Part shown: positions 47,901-58,976 of the stretch, in pieces
Layout: every line of letters starts with the position of its first letter
Numbering within the stretch: position 1 is the first letter of the stretch
Assembly: GCA_949358305.1 (NCBI GenBank)
Contig: OX442321.1
Span: 9,325,605-9,389,604 of the forward strand
Direction of reading: 5' to 3'
From: Strigamia acuminata
Lineage: Eukaryota; Arthropoda; Chilopoda; Geophilomorpha; Linotaeniidae
DNA: 64,000 nt
Position numbers and translations under genes: made by a program
The notes under the pieces: model-generated
What the model was told of the DNA's origin: nothing
Databases searched by the model: none
Seen by the model: the letters and a program-made list of their open reading frames with translations, nothing else

Positions 47901-50900
47901 ATGAAAGGAGACAGCGGATATCCTGGTGTTGACGGTCAACGTGGTTTACCTGGTCCTCCAGGACCACCTGGCGTAAAAATAATTAGATTAGACATTGGTT
48001 TGAAATGTTAATTTGGTAGCATTTTTAAGGGAGGAGACGGAATTGCTGGACCACCGGGACCAGTCGGTCCTAAAGGCTCTCAAGGACCTCCTGGGAACTC
48101 GGGTTTAGACGGTCAACCAGGAGAATTAGGACCACGAGGAACAGCTGGACTTCCGGGTGGCCCGGGAGTATCCGGTCTCCCTGGAAGAGAAGGCCCACCT
48201 GGTTCAAAAGGCGACAAGGGCAGCGCTGGTTACCCAGGTACAGAAATTACATATCTGTACACAACATGTCATTGATACACTTATCCTTTTTTCTTAATAA
48301 GGACTGCCGGGACCCGTTGGACCTCCCGGTTTCCCAGGTGCTCCTGGTTCAAAAGGAGAACCAGGGCCTAAAGGCAGCCCTGGTTTGTCAATTCCTGGGA
48401 TTAAAGGAATGGATGGAAGACCTGGTTTGGATGGTGTCCCAGGCCAGAGAGGAGATCGTGGATTTCCAGGACCACAAGGTACAACTGTGACAATATATTT
48501 ATTGAAAAAATTAATTCCTTTGTTAATTGCTTGTAGGTGCTCCTGGAGATTCTTTGGAAGGAATCCAGGGACCACAAGGCCTTCCTGGTGGTAAGGGAGA
48601 TAAGGGAAAAGATGGAATTCCAGGCCGATCAGGATTTCCTGGAGTGAAGGGTGACAGAGGTAAGACTATTTGGAAAATATGTACGTAAATCAGAGATGTA
48701 ATAATGATATTGATGTTTAGGCGAGGTGGGAGGAAGTTGTCTGACTTGTTCGCCAGGTTTCAAAGGAGAAAAAGGTGATCGCGGAAATGATGGTTTACCC
48801 GGTGTGCAAGGTTTGAGAGGTGACACAGGTGCATCTGGCTTGCCGGGTTCACCTGGAGAAGATGGATTACCTGGACGTTCAGGCCCGCCCGGAAAAGAAG
48901 TATGTCACAACAATAATTATTTTAGAGTTATCAAATGACAAGCAGACTGAATGTTTTGCTATTTTTCTTCTCAGGGAATTCCAGGCCGTCCGGGCATTGC
49001 AGGTATAAAAGGTTCAAAAGGAGAAAATGCTATCGTCCCTCCTGACTTGGCAAGAGGACAAAGAGGTAATGTTACATTGCAATAGCAAGTGTCACATCTA
49101 AAACGGTATAAATTTTCCATAGGGGATAAGGGAGATGCAGGACGCCCAGGGGCTTCCGGAAGACCTGGGCCAAGTGGGCTCCAAGGTTTACCTGGAATAA
49201 ATGGAATTCCTGGCACACCTGGTCCTAAAGGTGAAGCGGTAAGGAATTTTAAATTTTTATTTAAATAAAATTTTTAATATTACTTTTGTTTTCCTACAAA
49301 AATATATTCCGTATTTTATCGATTAAGAGCCGCGGCTCTTATTTAAAACTGCCATTTTTGTCAGCAATTACAATTTAGGTTTTTCGTTTGTTTCATTTGT
49401 TTAATGTAACAAACGTCACGAACAAAGCGTACGTTCATCATTCGTGAGGTTAAATACGGAAACAATACCGTACTTTTGCAAAAATACGGTATTCTTGGTG
49501 TCTCATCTACGAGCTACTATTCGGGGGCGACTCTTAATTGGTAAAATACGGTATTCTGCAATGTCTCAAACGTAAAGTTTTAAACGTCTACAAACTTTTG
49601 TAAAACAATAATTCTTATGATAAATTCAATTGTTTAAGGGTTTCCCTGGAGCACCAGGCCTTCCAGGTCCCGCTGGTTTAAAAGGTTCTGCAGGTATTGG
49701 ATATCCTGGTCGGCCAGGAGCTCCTGGAGAAAAGGGTTTTGCTGGACTAAAGGGAGCTGAAGGATTACAAGGAGAAAAAGGACAACCAGGTATTACTTCA
49801 TTTAAACTATATATTACAATCACAGCAACTAACTACTAATTAACATTTCAGCTTTGATTCCTCCTGGTACACTATTGAAAGGTATTAGAGGTCCTCCAGG
49901 TGCTCCTGGTCAAAAGGGAGACTCTGGTTTACGCGGCCTCCCAGGTGAAAGAGGTTTGCCAGGTAGACCTGGTTTAGATGGACTGTCTGGAATACCAGGA
50001 CAAGCAGGAGCAAAAGGGGATGCTGGACCACCGGGTCCAAGAGGTCTGCCTGGACCAAGAGGTGACAAGGGTGATATCGGTCCAATGGGTTTTCCTGGTC
50101 AGCCTGGATTAAAGGGAGGTGATGGACTACCAGGAACTTCGGGACTTCCAGGTATATAAAATGAATAAATTAAAGGGAATACTCAAAAGTGCATTTATTT
50201 TGATAATTAACACTTTTGATGAGTCAAAATACAGTTTCATTATAATCCCAACCTGTCACACTGCTAATATTAATTTTTTTAATGAATTCACAATCTGAAT
50301 GTTAATTATAATCAAAACTAAAATGCACTTTTGTTGTGAATAACTATTTCAATCTCTAAAAAAATTAATTTTACCTCAATACATAATCTACACAACAGGA
50401 CCAAAAGGTGATGCTGGGCTTCCGGGAATTGGACGACAAGGTTTACCAGGACCACCAGGTCTTACTGGGCCTAAAGGAGAAGCTGGTTTTCCGGGAAAAT
50501 CTGGTCTACCGGGACCAAGGGGTTTACCTGGACTACCAGGTGTTAAAGGAGAAACAGGAAGTCACGGTTTAGACGGCTTACCCGGAAGTAAAGGAGACAA
50601 AGGAGACCGAGCACGAGATGGTTTTCCGGGTCAACCTGGACCCCCCGGGCCAGGTGGACGCGAGGGCATTAAAGGTTCAGCCGGACTACCGGGTCCAGCT
50701 GGACGTCCAGGCGAACAAGGCCAACCAGGACCTAAGGGAGAAAGTGGTTTCCCTGGACTAGGAGGACCTAAAGGATTGGACGGAATACCAGGGCAAGCAG
50801 GAACACCAGGACGGCCCGGTTTGGACGGAGCTCCTGGACTTAAAGGTAATTGAGTTATTTCCCAACAAATATAGCAACTAATACACAAAATAACAATCAC

Positions 50901-53900
50901 AGGTGATCTGGGAGCAAATGGACTTCCTGGATTACCTGGTATCAGAGGTGAACAGGGTCTGTCAGGCCAACCTGGATTGCCAGGATTGAAAGGAGGCATT
51001 GGAATTTCGGGCACACCTGGAATTTCTGGTTTACCTGGAGCAGCTGGTAAAAATCCCATTTCATTTTTAAAAAATTTTATTGGTTACCTTGTCTTACAAC
51101 TTAAAAAAAATAGGAGCGAAAGGTGAACCCGGTGGATCAGGATACCCAGGAGTTAAGGGAGAGCCGGGATTAGCGGCAGAAAGAGGCTTAAAGGGTGAAG
51201 CTGGTCTACCTGGCCTGCCAGGAACTCAAGGAAGACCAGGAGCTCCAGGACGAGATGGTGGGCCTGGGCTAAAGGGAGATGCTGGACTGCCTGGAATTGG
51301 ACGACCAGGTGCTCCAGGAGCTGTTGGTGAGAGGGGTTCTGAAGGTTCTCCAGGAAGACCAGGGGCAACTGGCGAAAAAGGATCAGCAGGTTTACCAGGA
51401 TTTCCAGGACTTAAAGGAAGTGTGGTAAGAAATATTGCAAATTAAAAAAATGTCTACAATGAAATGTTTTTTGTTTTAACTACTGACTTTCCTTTTACTT
51501 GCTAACCACACTGCCAATAGAAGTAATTGTAAACAAAGAAAGGATGTTCATATTATTTCACATTTTAAACAAAATATGAATCGTATTACTTATGAAATAT
51601 ACGAAGCAAATTTATGAATATCTTTGATTTGTAAAGTTGTTACGTCATGTAGAATCAGATCTGTATTTTAATTGGTTTGCTAAATGAAATTTAGGGAATA
51701 TCAGGACTACCTGGAACTCCTGGCGAACGCGGACGTGATGGATTTTCAGGCCAGAAAGGTAATAGTTACTTCAAACTTGATATTTTTTCTCGCTGTAATA
51801 TTCCATAAATTTACTTTAGGCGACAGAGGATTAGATGGCTTACCAGGCACACCAGGAAGGAAAGGAGAAGCTGGAACATCAGGTCTTAACGGAAATCCAG
51901 GTGTAAATGGTGAGAGAGGATCCGTAGGAGCACCTGGAACACCCGGACTTGACGGACAAAGAGGTTCACCAGGAGATAGCGGTTTACCTGGCATAGGTAA
52001 ATATCCAAACAATAATTGTAAAAAAAAATATTTACAAATCGATAGATATTTAGCAAATACCGGTATCAATTTTTCAAAAAAACTAAATTGTAGTAGTGTC
52101 GAAAAATGATTTTTTCACAATTTTGTTATCATATTCATTGCTCCAATGAGCACAAAATTATAAAATTATTGATGTTTTAAAAAGTATCAACATCAGTAAT
52201 TAGTATTGGCCAAATCCTAAAAGTAATTACATTTTGTGCTATTTCAGGACTGCCTGGTGTGCAAGGACTAAAGGGTGAATCTGGTTTCCCCGGCCAACCT
52301 GGGTTAGCGGGAGTAAAGGGAACGGCTGGGACACCTGGTAATCCCGGTCTGTCAGGTAAGTTAAATTACTTCAGAGCCCCATTATCATAATTGCACACAT
52401 CTATATAATATATCTTTTTCTGTAAAAGGACTCAAAGGTGATCCTGGCTTCCCCGGTCTAGACTGTACACAATCGCAAGCTGGTTTACCAGGTAATTTTC
52501 GTAATATTTGTTTGTGTTTTTTCTTGGATTGAAATTGTTAGCAAAAAAAATATAATAAACCTATTTTCATAGGTGACCGAGGTCCTTCAGGACCCCAGGG
52601 AGCTCCGGGACAACCTGGGTTTGCACAAAAAGGTGACGCAGGCATACCAGGTCAATCCGGACGTGATGGAGCCAGAGGGCCATCAGGAGCAAAGGGTATA
52701 AAAGACAAATCAAATCAGTATTTTATGCAACTCAACTCTAAACATCCAATTTAAGGTGATCCGGGAAGATCTGGAATACCTGGTGCAGCTGGATTACCAG
52801 GAGCAACTGGGCCACCCGGCGCATCCGGAGAGAAAGGAAATGCAGGTTTCCCAGGTTCTCCTGGAAATTCCGGACGAGATGGATTCCCTGGTGCCAAAGG
52901 AGATAGTGGTAGACCGGGATTGCCCGGAACTAAAGGACCAGCTGGTTTGCCTGGACTTCCCGGTCCTCTTGGAGCTCCTGGTGACAACGGAGCAGCAGGT
53001 TAGTGTAAAAAATTATACCTGATTCTATAAGGAAAATGATAATTTTGTATTGAAACATAAAAGGAAGGGACGGTATACCTGGTATCCCTGGTGCAAAGGG
53101 TGAGAGAGGATCTGACGGATTTCCAGGACAGTCGGGATTGCCGGGAACGAAAGGAGATCGGGGTTTGGACGGACTTTCAGGATTCCCCGGTGCTCAGGGT
53201 CTAGCTGGAGTCAGAGTAAGTTACTCGTACATGTTCTGTCTTTGCCTTTTGCCAACGTGTTGTTTTCAGGGTGCCAAAGGTGATCCTGGCCCAGCTGCAG
53301 TCAGTTTACCAGGACCAAAAGGAAATCCCGGTTTACCGGGAATACCCGGCAGACAAGGTCTTCCTGGGCCTCCAGGAATTGACGGATCCCCCTGCTTGGC
53401 AGGTAATAAATTAATTTAACGTTTTTTAATTGCAAAAAAGAAATTGATTACCTTGTTATAAAATGATTTACAGGACCTAAAGGACCTGCAGGAGCACCGG
53501 GTAAAGATGGGCTTCCAGGTTTTCAGGGTACAGTTGGAACGAAAGGAGAAAGAGGTCTGGATGGAATACCCGGACAGAGAGGATTAACTGGTAATTTCAA
53601 TTTTTTACATTTCTTATCTTTTTTCTTAGATTTCTGTAAAAAGTAATAATAAGACGTGCATTGAATGTCTTAAAACAAACTGAAAAGTTATAAAAGTGTT
53701 ACCTAAGGTATCCTAAATGACCACTGATAATGCAATGTTATTTCGTAATGCAAAAAGAACTGAAATTGTGAGCGCAAAAACTTCTTTTAGTTGTAATGTA
53801 ATGCAGAGAAGTGAACGTTCAAACTTGTGATGAAATGCAGAGAAGCTAACGTTCAAAGTTCGCATAAAAGTAGTAAATGAATATCGATATGATTTTTTTT

Positions 53901-54775
53901 GTGCAGGTTCTGCAGGTCAACCCGGTCGTCCGGGTCAAGCCGGCCCTGCCGGAAGTACTTATTTAACAGGGATCCTGTTGGTGAAACACAGCCAGTCATC
54001 AGAAATTCCAATGTGTCCGAACAACCACGTGAAAATGTGGGAGGGTTACAGTCTTCTATACATAGAAGGCAATGAAAAGGCTCACAATCAGGACTTGGGT
54101 ACGCACAAATCTTTCATTCATCAACGTTTAAATTAATGGCTTTAATTCCACCAATTTCAGGCTTTGCTGGATCGTGTGTGCGACGATTCAGTACTATGCC
54201 TTTCGTTTTCTGTGATTTCAACAACGTGTGCAATTATGCATCGCGTAACGACAAGTCCTTCTGGCTGTCAACAAACGCCCCCATCCCAATGATGCCAGTT
54301 TCAGAAAATGCAATTAGGTCGTACATCAGTCGATGTGTGGTGTGTGAAGCACCGGCCAACGTCATCGCAGTTCACAGTCAATCGCTTGCAATTCCTGATT
54401 GTCCGTCCGGATGGTCAGGTCTTTGGTTGGGATTCAGCTTTGCAATGGTTTGACTATATTTAAAGAAAAATTTTTTTTTAAGAAATTAAAAACGTTTTTT
54501 TGTTGTTGCGATTTTAGCATACGGCCGCCGGAGCTGAAGGTGGTGGACAATCGTTGTCCAGTCCTGGATCTTGTTTACAAGATTTCCGAGCCACGCCTTT
54601 CATTGAATGCAATGGTGGTAGGGGAACGTGCCATTACTATGCCAACAAATATAGTTTTTGGCTGACTACAATTGATCCGGACAAGATGTTTGATAAACCA
54701 TCAAGTGACACCCTGAAAGCGGGCAATCAACGTTCGCGGGTGAGCCGCTGTCAAGTATGCATCAAGGATGTATAA
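41957..54775 (+). CDS. COL4A2: collagen type IV alpha-2 chain, complete
   Basis: Thirty-five exons join in frame to 1753 residues. The signal peptide is split over exons 1-2 ([15 protein letters not shown], then [15 protein letters not shown]). Exon 3 holds the four-Cys 7S start ([13 protein letters not shown]). A Gly-X-Y domain with interruptions follows (for example [24 protein letters not shown]), then the NC1 domain in exons 33-35. NC1 is alpha2-like: [59 protein letters not shown], ending in [10 protein letters not shown]. The TLKAG sulfilimine strand is present. It is the divergent partner of the alpha-1 chain gene, and one such chain joins two alpha-1 chains per protomer. A MITE-like element sits in the intron before exon 19. 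Fly orthologue: viking. Confidence 0.95.
42230..46075 (+). other. second intron of the COL4A2-type gene
   Basis: A 3.85-kb intron between the signal-peptide exon and the 7S exon, mirroring the long first intron of the divergent partner. No coding sequence or clear repeat. A candidate location for enhancers acting on both genes. Confidence 0.6.
49305..49555. mobile_element. inverted-repeat MITE-like element, copy B, in a COL4A2 intron
   Basis: Left end TTCCGTATTTTATCGATTAA and right end, read on the opposite strand, ATACCGTATTTTACCAATTA are near-identical inverted repeats that both continue into GAGYCGC. The interior is the reverse complement of the element at 15320-15573. The left end also contains a perfect 16-bp palindrome, AAGAGCCGCGGCTCTT (49325-49340). 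The element is about 250 bp, has no ORF, and lies wholly within the intron between coding exons 18 and 19. Confidence 0.8.
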
Positions 54776-56031
54776 GGAGAAAGTCATCGAGTTTTGGTTA
54801 ACCGTAAATAAACTCTAAGAGTGTGTATCAATTGCAGTACGACATTTCTTTTTTTTTATTACTATTATTAAGAACAAAAATTGAAATATTAAAAATGCTT
54901 AAATAAGTTTTTTATGTGATAATCAATTTTAAGAAAAATTGTAAATTAAATGTTTATGACTTGAGCAAAAAGTTAGGTAGTGATTGTTTGTTTTTTCTCT
55001 TCACATTCTCTTCTAAAGCTATTCGCAATAGAATTCGTTATAACTGGAGAAAAAAAAAGTTTTTCTTTTGCTCTTTACGAGTGAGAAGAAACTGAATTCC
55101 GCTGGTGCTACTCTTAATAACCGTGCGACAAAGTAGAAGGGTTTTTTACGTTACTTTTTTTTTACGTTTTTTTTATATTATAAAAAAAAAATGGTGTTCA
55201 TTCAGTTATTTTAAATGACTGAAACCAATTTGATACCACTGCCTTTGAGTGTCATAAAAGTTTTAAATTTCATAACTAAAAAAATATACCGTATGAACTT
55301 ATTAACCGATTTCCATGGTAGATAACGTTACTTATTATAATACGAAGTTAATTATTATCATCACTGCCAAAAAAATGTTGTTTTTTTTAAAAAAAAATAA
55401 ATAAAAAAATCTTAAGTGTTATATTTACTAATTTTGTTATATCATGTCTTATAATCGTGTTTTCTTTCTTTTTTTTTCCATTTACGTTATAATTTTTTTC
55501 TGTAAAATACTATCTGCTTTGTCCTCTAACGATTAAAAACGTGCAATTTAAAAAAAAAGGCTTTTGTGCCAAAAATTTTTATCCAGTTGAAATTTGTTTT
55601 ATTCCTGCATTTTTAAAGATATAGTAACTTATAATTTTTCTTTTGTTATTATCATTTTGGACACACAACATATGGTTATTTAGGAATGTGCCAAATTGAA
55701 TGAAATAAATTGAATATTTTTAACCAAACCAAGTATCAATCGTTAATTCTTTTCGCTTTTATTATGCATTACAGTACTTAACATCAAAAAATAACTTCAC
55801 CTAAACAACACTACCATCATTAAATACTTCAAGGATAAATAACTAATTATAATCAATGCTAAATACGTATAAAGTGTAAAAAAGACCTTCGAAAACACTT
55901 ATAAAAAGAGAAAAACATTACTTTTCACACCATCGCACACATACACACGAGAACCATTTCACACGTATAGAAAAAATATATAATAAATGGCAGTGAAAGT
56001 AATTATCAAAAATGTAGAATAATTTAACGCC
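54776..56031. other. convergent 3' flanks of COL4A2 and GPR161-like genes
   Basis: AT-rich untranslated and intergenic sequence between two tail-to-tail genes. The collagen poly(A) signal is at 54807-54812. No additional gene. Confidence 0.55.
54807..54812 (+). terminator. AATAAA poly(A) signal of the COL4A2-type gene
   Basis: Canonical hexamer 31 nt past the TAA stop, followed by a GT-rich stretch (GAGTGTGTATC) as expected of a downstream element. Confidence 0.75.
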
Positions 56032-58976
56032 TCAGTTGAAATCCTCAATGATCCCCTCATCCTCGTAAGTAGTAGTTAACTTAACTTTTTGTTTTAGTGT
56101 TAAATTCTCACCCCTGCAATCTTCCTCACCCGGTACATCTAAAGTTACGGTTTTATCCGAAACCTTTTTACTGTTTTCGGATAAATGTCTATTCCTCCGT
56201 AAATCACACGAACTTGCTTCAGAGACCAAAGCTTGAAGCACGGGAAATGGTTCAAGCTGTTGATCCTGATTTTGATTAAAAATTGTCGATATCAAATGCA
56301 ATCGTGATGGAGCACTAACCCGTCTGCGGTTCCGTTGACTCGTTGAAAAAAATATAGCTTCACTTTCGATATCACTTTCAGTCATAACCGTCCCTACAAG
56401 AGTGAGAAAAAAAAATAACCATCAAAACCTGACCCACTTACCGGGTGAAAAAAAAAAACGGGCACTGCAAGAATTAATTTTTGTAGGACGAATAAAGAGG
56501 ATGAATAAAATTTTAGAATTTACTCTATTAAAGCCAGAACAGAACGCTAATTGTCTGAAGCGCATTTAATTTGCACATTTACACTCCAGAAGAGGAAAAA
56601 ATATTCGAAAATATTTATTTTATTTATTATGATTTACCACACTTTTACTACGTTTACATGCACCGAATATTTCAAGTGCTGAATAATTCGAGATCAAATT
56701 GTTGTGTTTACATGCCAAAAATAATTCGTGATCACTTTCGGTTTTCGACCAATGAGAAAGTGTCGGAAGCGATGCACGCATGCGCAATAAAAATATTAAA
56801 GTTCACTCGAATTAAACTGCGAGGGATAATTCACTGCTCGAATAATCCTTGTCATCCCTGTTTACCATGACAGTTGTGCACATAGAATATTTCATCTCAC
56901 TCGAAATATTCCGTGCATGTAAACATAGTATTTGAGGCCCCTAAAAAATCGAAGGTGCACAAGGGTTGTTTCGTTTCTGTCCTTACCTGAATCCAGACTC
57001 CCCTTCCTGGAATAATTTCCGCACGTTTCCACCGAGGCCAGCGACGACCAATTTTCATTCCTGCTCGTCAACTTCAACGAACTAAAATCCAAAAGACTAA
57101 TTGACTTGCTGAACCGTCCACCCAAGCGTCCACCAGCAGGACGTGGCTTCGACCTCGAGTACGGAGGACAAATTGAAGACTTCATCAATTCCTTTCGAAT
57201 CGATCTGTTGAGCAGTCCATACACGATGGGATGAGTTGCTGACGAGGAAAGCCATAACCAGGCCGCCAACACGTGAAACCATGACGGAAGTGAGTTGCCA
57301 GCAGAACAGGCCTTGGCTAAGGCCGCGATAAGATGAGGTGCACTTGTTAGCAGAAAAACGCCGATAACCACACAAATTGTTCTCAAGCCTTTAGTGGGTG
57401 ATGCGTAGGCAGTTAAAAACCAACTTGGTCTTCTTGCTAATGCAAATCGCCAAGTCGACGGCTGCCTTGCGGTGCTTCGAGGGCGCCATTTGGCACGTTC
57501 AGTGGCGGCAGTTAAGTCAACACGGTCGAAAGCATCGACTCGTCCCACGTGGATTTTACGGCATTTTTTTCTTATCACTTGGAAGATGAAATAGTAACAA
57601 ACGATCATTGCTCCTAACGGTAGTAAAATGGTTGTTGATAAGACGAATGATGTGTAAATGGCATCGTCGCCCCAATCAGCCATACAAGTTGCTTCCGTGT
57701 TGTGGTAGCGGAATCTAGACCAGCCGAACAGCGGCGGAATGGCGCACGAAAACGCCACTGCCCACACGCTCAGCAATAACAATGAGCAGCGGGCACTCGT
57801 TACTTTGAGTGTGTAAACAAGAGGCCTAACTATTGCTAAATATCTATTTAAAACAAAACAAAAATCAATCAAAACTTTTAAAAAAATTAATTTAATTTAT
57901 AATATAATATAATATAAGGGGTCGTCCATAAATTACTTTAAATTAAATTACTTTAATTGCTTCAATTTATTATTATTTTGTTTTGTAAATTTGAAATTTG
58001 AAAACTGAAATTGAAAATTACTGAATTTGTATTCGATATCAAAATTTTGCAGATTTGTTACGACCTTGTTACAGGGTGGGGGGAGGGAGTCTAAAAATCC
58101 AAAATTTGCGTTACGTAATTTATGGACGACCCCTAATATAATGGAAAATTTTTTTATGGGAATTCTATTCATACAGTAATTTTCCGATGACATATTAAAT
58201 GACAACAGGATAAGTGACGAGATTAAAATAATTAGGTTACCATCGTTATGACGTGATTGCAAGCATCACTCACTTTTCACGTGATAAATAGATAAAGTAG
58301 AAGAAAGCAATCTTCCTTACCTGTCAACTGTAATGACGCCGATGGTTAAAACACTAGCGGAAGTGACGAGCACAACGAGGAATGCAGTGAAGTTGCACCA
58401 AAACACGCCGAATGCCCATTCTTTTTTAATTAAACTTGCCACAGTAAATGGTAAAACAAGGGCAGCGAGGACGAAATTAGAGGCCGTCAAACTGAATACT
58501 AATCTATTAAAAATAAAAAAAAAAAAAAAAAAATATTTTCATTCCTCGTTCAATTTAATTTACATTTCATTGCAAACTAGGCTTAATGTATTACTACACT
58601 TGTCAAATTTTAAATCCACTTTAGTGGACGAGATAAAATCCGAATCTGTAGAATTTACCAACTTGCCACGTTAATTGAATTCACGTATCTCTATCACCAC
58701 GCAGCCCAAAGATAAAAACGAACGCTCTTTTAATTACCTGTTGCTCGGTATCCGCAATTGTTCTTTTTTGAGCAGACTGAAAAAAACCAAGAAATTTCCT
58801 CCCATCGCTCCCAGACAGATTAAGGACAAACTCAGCACTTTGATAAGTAATTGCCATTCTTGTAATCCTTTTGATCCTGGTTCCGAACTCGCCGACCAAT
58901 TCACAGACGTTAGTGTTGTTGCCAGACTCTTCACATTGCTCCCCACGGGTCCGAGTGCTGTCGACATCACATTCAT
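56032..58976 (-). CDS. GPR161: GPR161-like class A G-protein-coupled receptor, complete
   Basis: Four exons (58738-58976, 58321-58503, 56987-57843, 56032-56393) join in frame to 546 residues; human GPR161 has 529. The start is the first Met after an in-frame TGA. Matches to GPR161: [19 protein letters not shown] (TM2), [16 protein letters not shown] at 140-142, [25 protein letters not shown], and [16 protein letters not shown] in place of a canonical NPxxY (345-349). GPR161 is a ciliary, Gs-coupled receptor that raises cAMP and dampens Hedgehog signalling in vertebrates. Oddities: the third-loop VKARK motif needed for ciliary targeting in vertebrates reads KKCRK here (233-237), and the C-terminal tail shows no obvious counterpart of the vertebrate PKA-anchoring helix. 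A MITE lies in intron 2. One N-glycosylation site (NWS) is in the N-terminus. Confidence 0.83.
57917..58134. mobile_element. 218-bp MITE with 20-bp terminal inverted repeats
   Basis: AGGGGTCGTCCATAAATTAC at 57917-57936 is the exact reverse complement of 58115-58134. TA-rich flanks (ATATA / AATATA) fit a TA target duplication, and no ORF is present. The GGGGTCGTCCATAAATTACG end and the internal TTACAGGGTGGGGGGAGG block are familiar from widespread invertebrate MITEs (recollection, not a search). It lies in intron 2 of the GPR161-like gene. Confidence 0.9.

Larger units (their letters stand above)
41957..54775 (+). other. COL4A2: exon map of the COL4A2-type gene
   Basis: Exons: 41957-42000; 42184-42229; 46076-46150; 46534-46668; 46736-46780; 46841-46903; 46969-47091; 47150-47248; 47328-47513; 47570-47623; 47692-47754; 47808-47972; 48030-48237; 48302-48478; 48537-48659; 48721-48899; 48975-49065; 49123-49238; 49639-49789; 49852-50151; 50399-50845; 50903-51046; 51114-51424; 51695-51758; 51820-51996; 52248-52355; 52429-52491; 52573-52695; 52756-52998; 53064-53215; 53270-53402; 53474-53590; 53907-54098; 54161-54447; 54518-54775. 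The total is 5262 nt including the stop. The 5' Gly-X-Y exons begin with whole codons and the later ones mostly with split glycine codons, as in the alpha-1 gene. The donors after exons 7 (GTTTTT) and 34 (GTTTGA) are weak but required by phase. Confidence 0.85.

Noticed and set aside
49885-50085. Open frames antisense to, or frame-shifted within, collagen exons throughout 31-36 and 46-54 kb
   Set aside because: Gly-X-Y coding sequence is GC-rich and repetitive, so it leaves long open shadow frames; none has its own domain or phase-consistent splicing.
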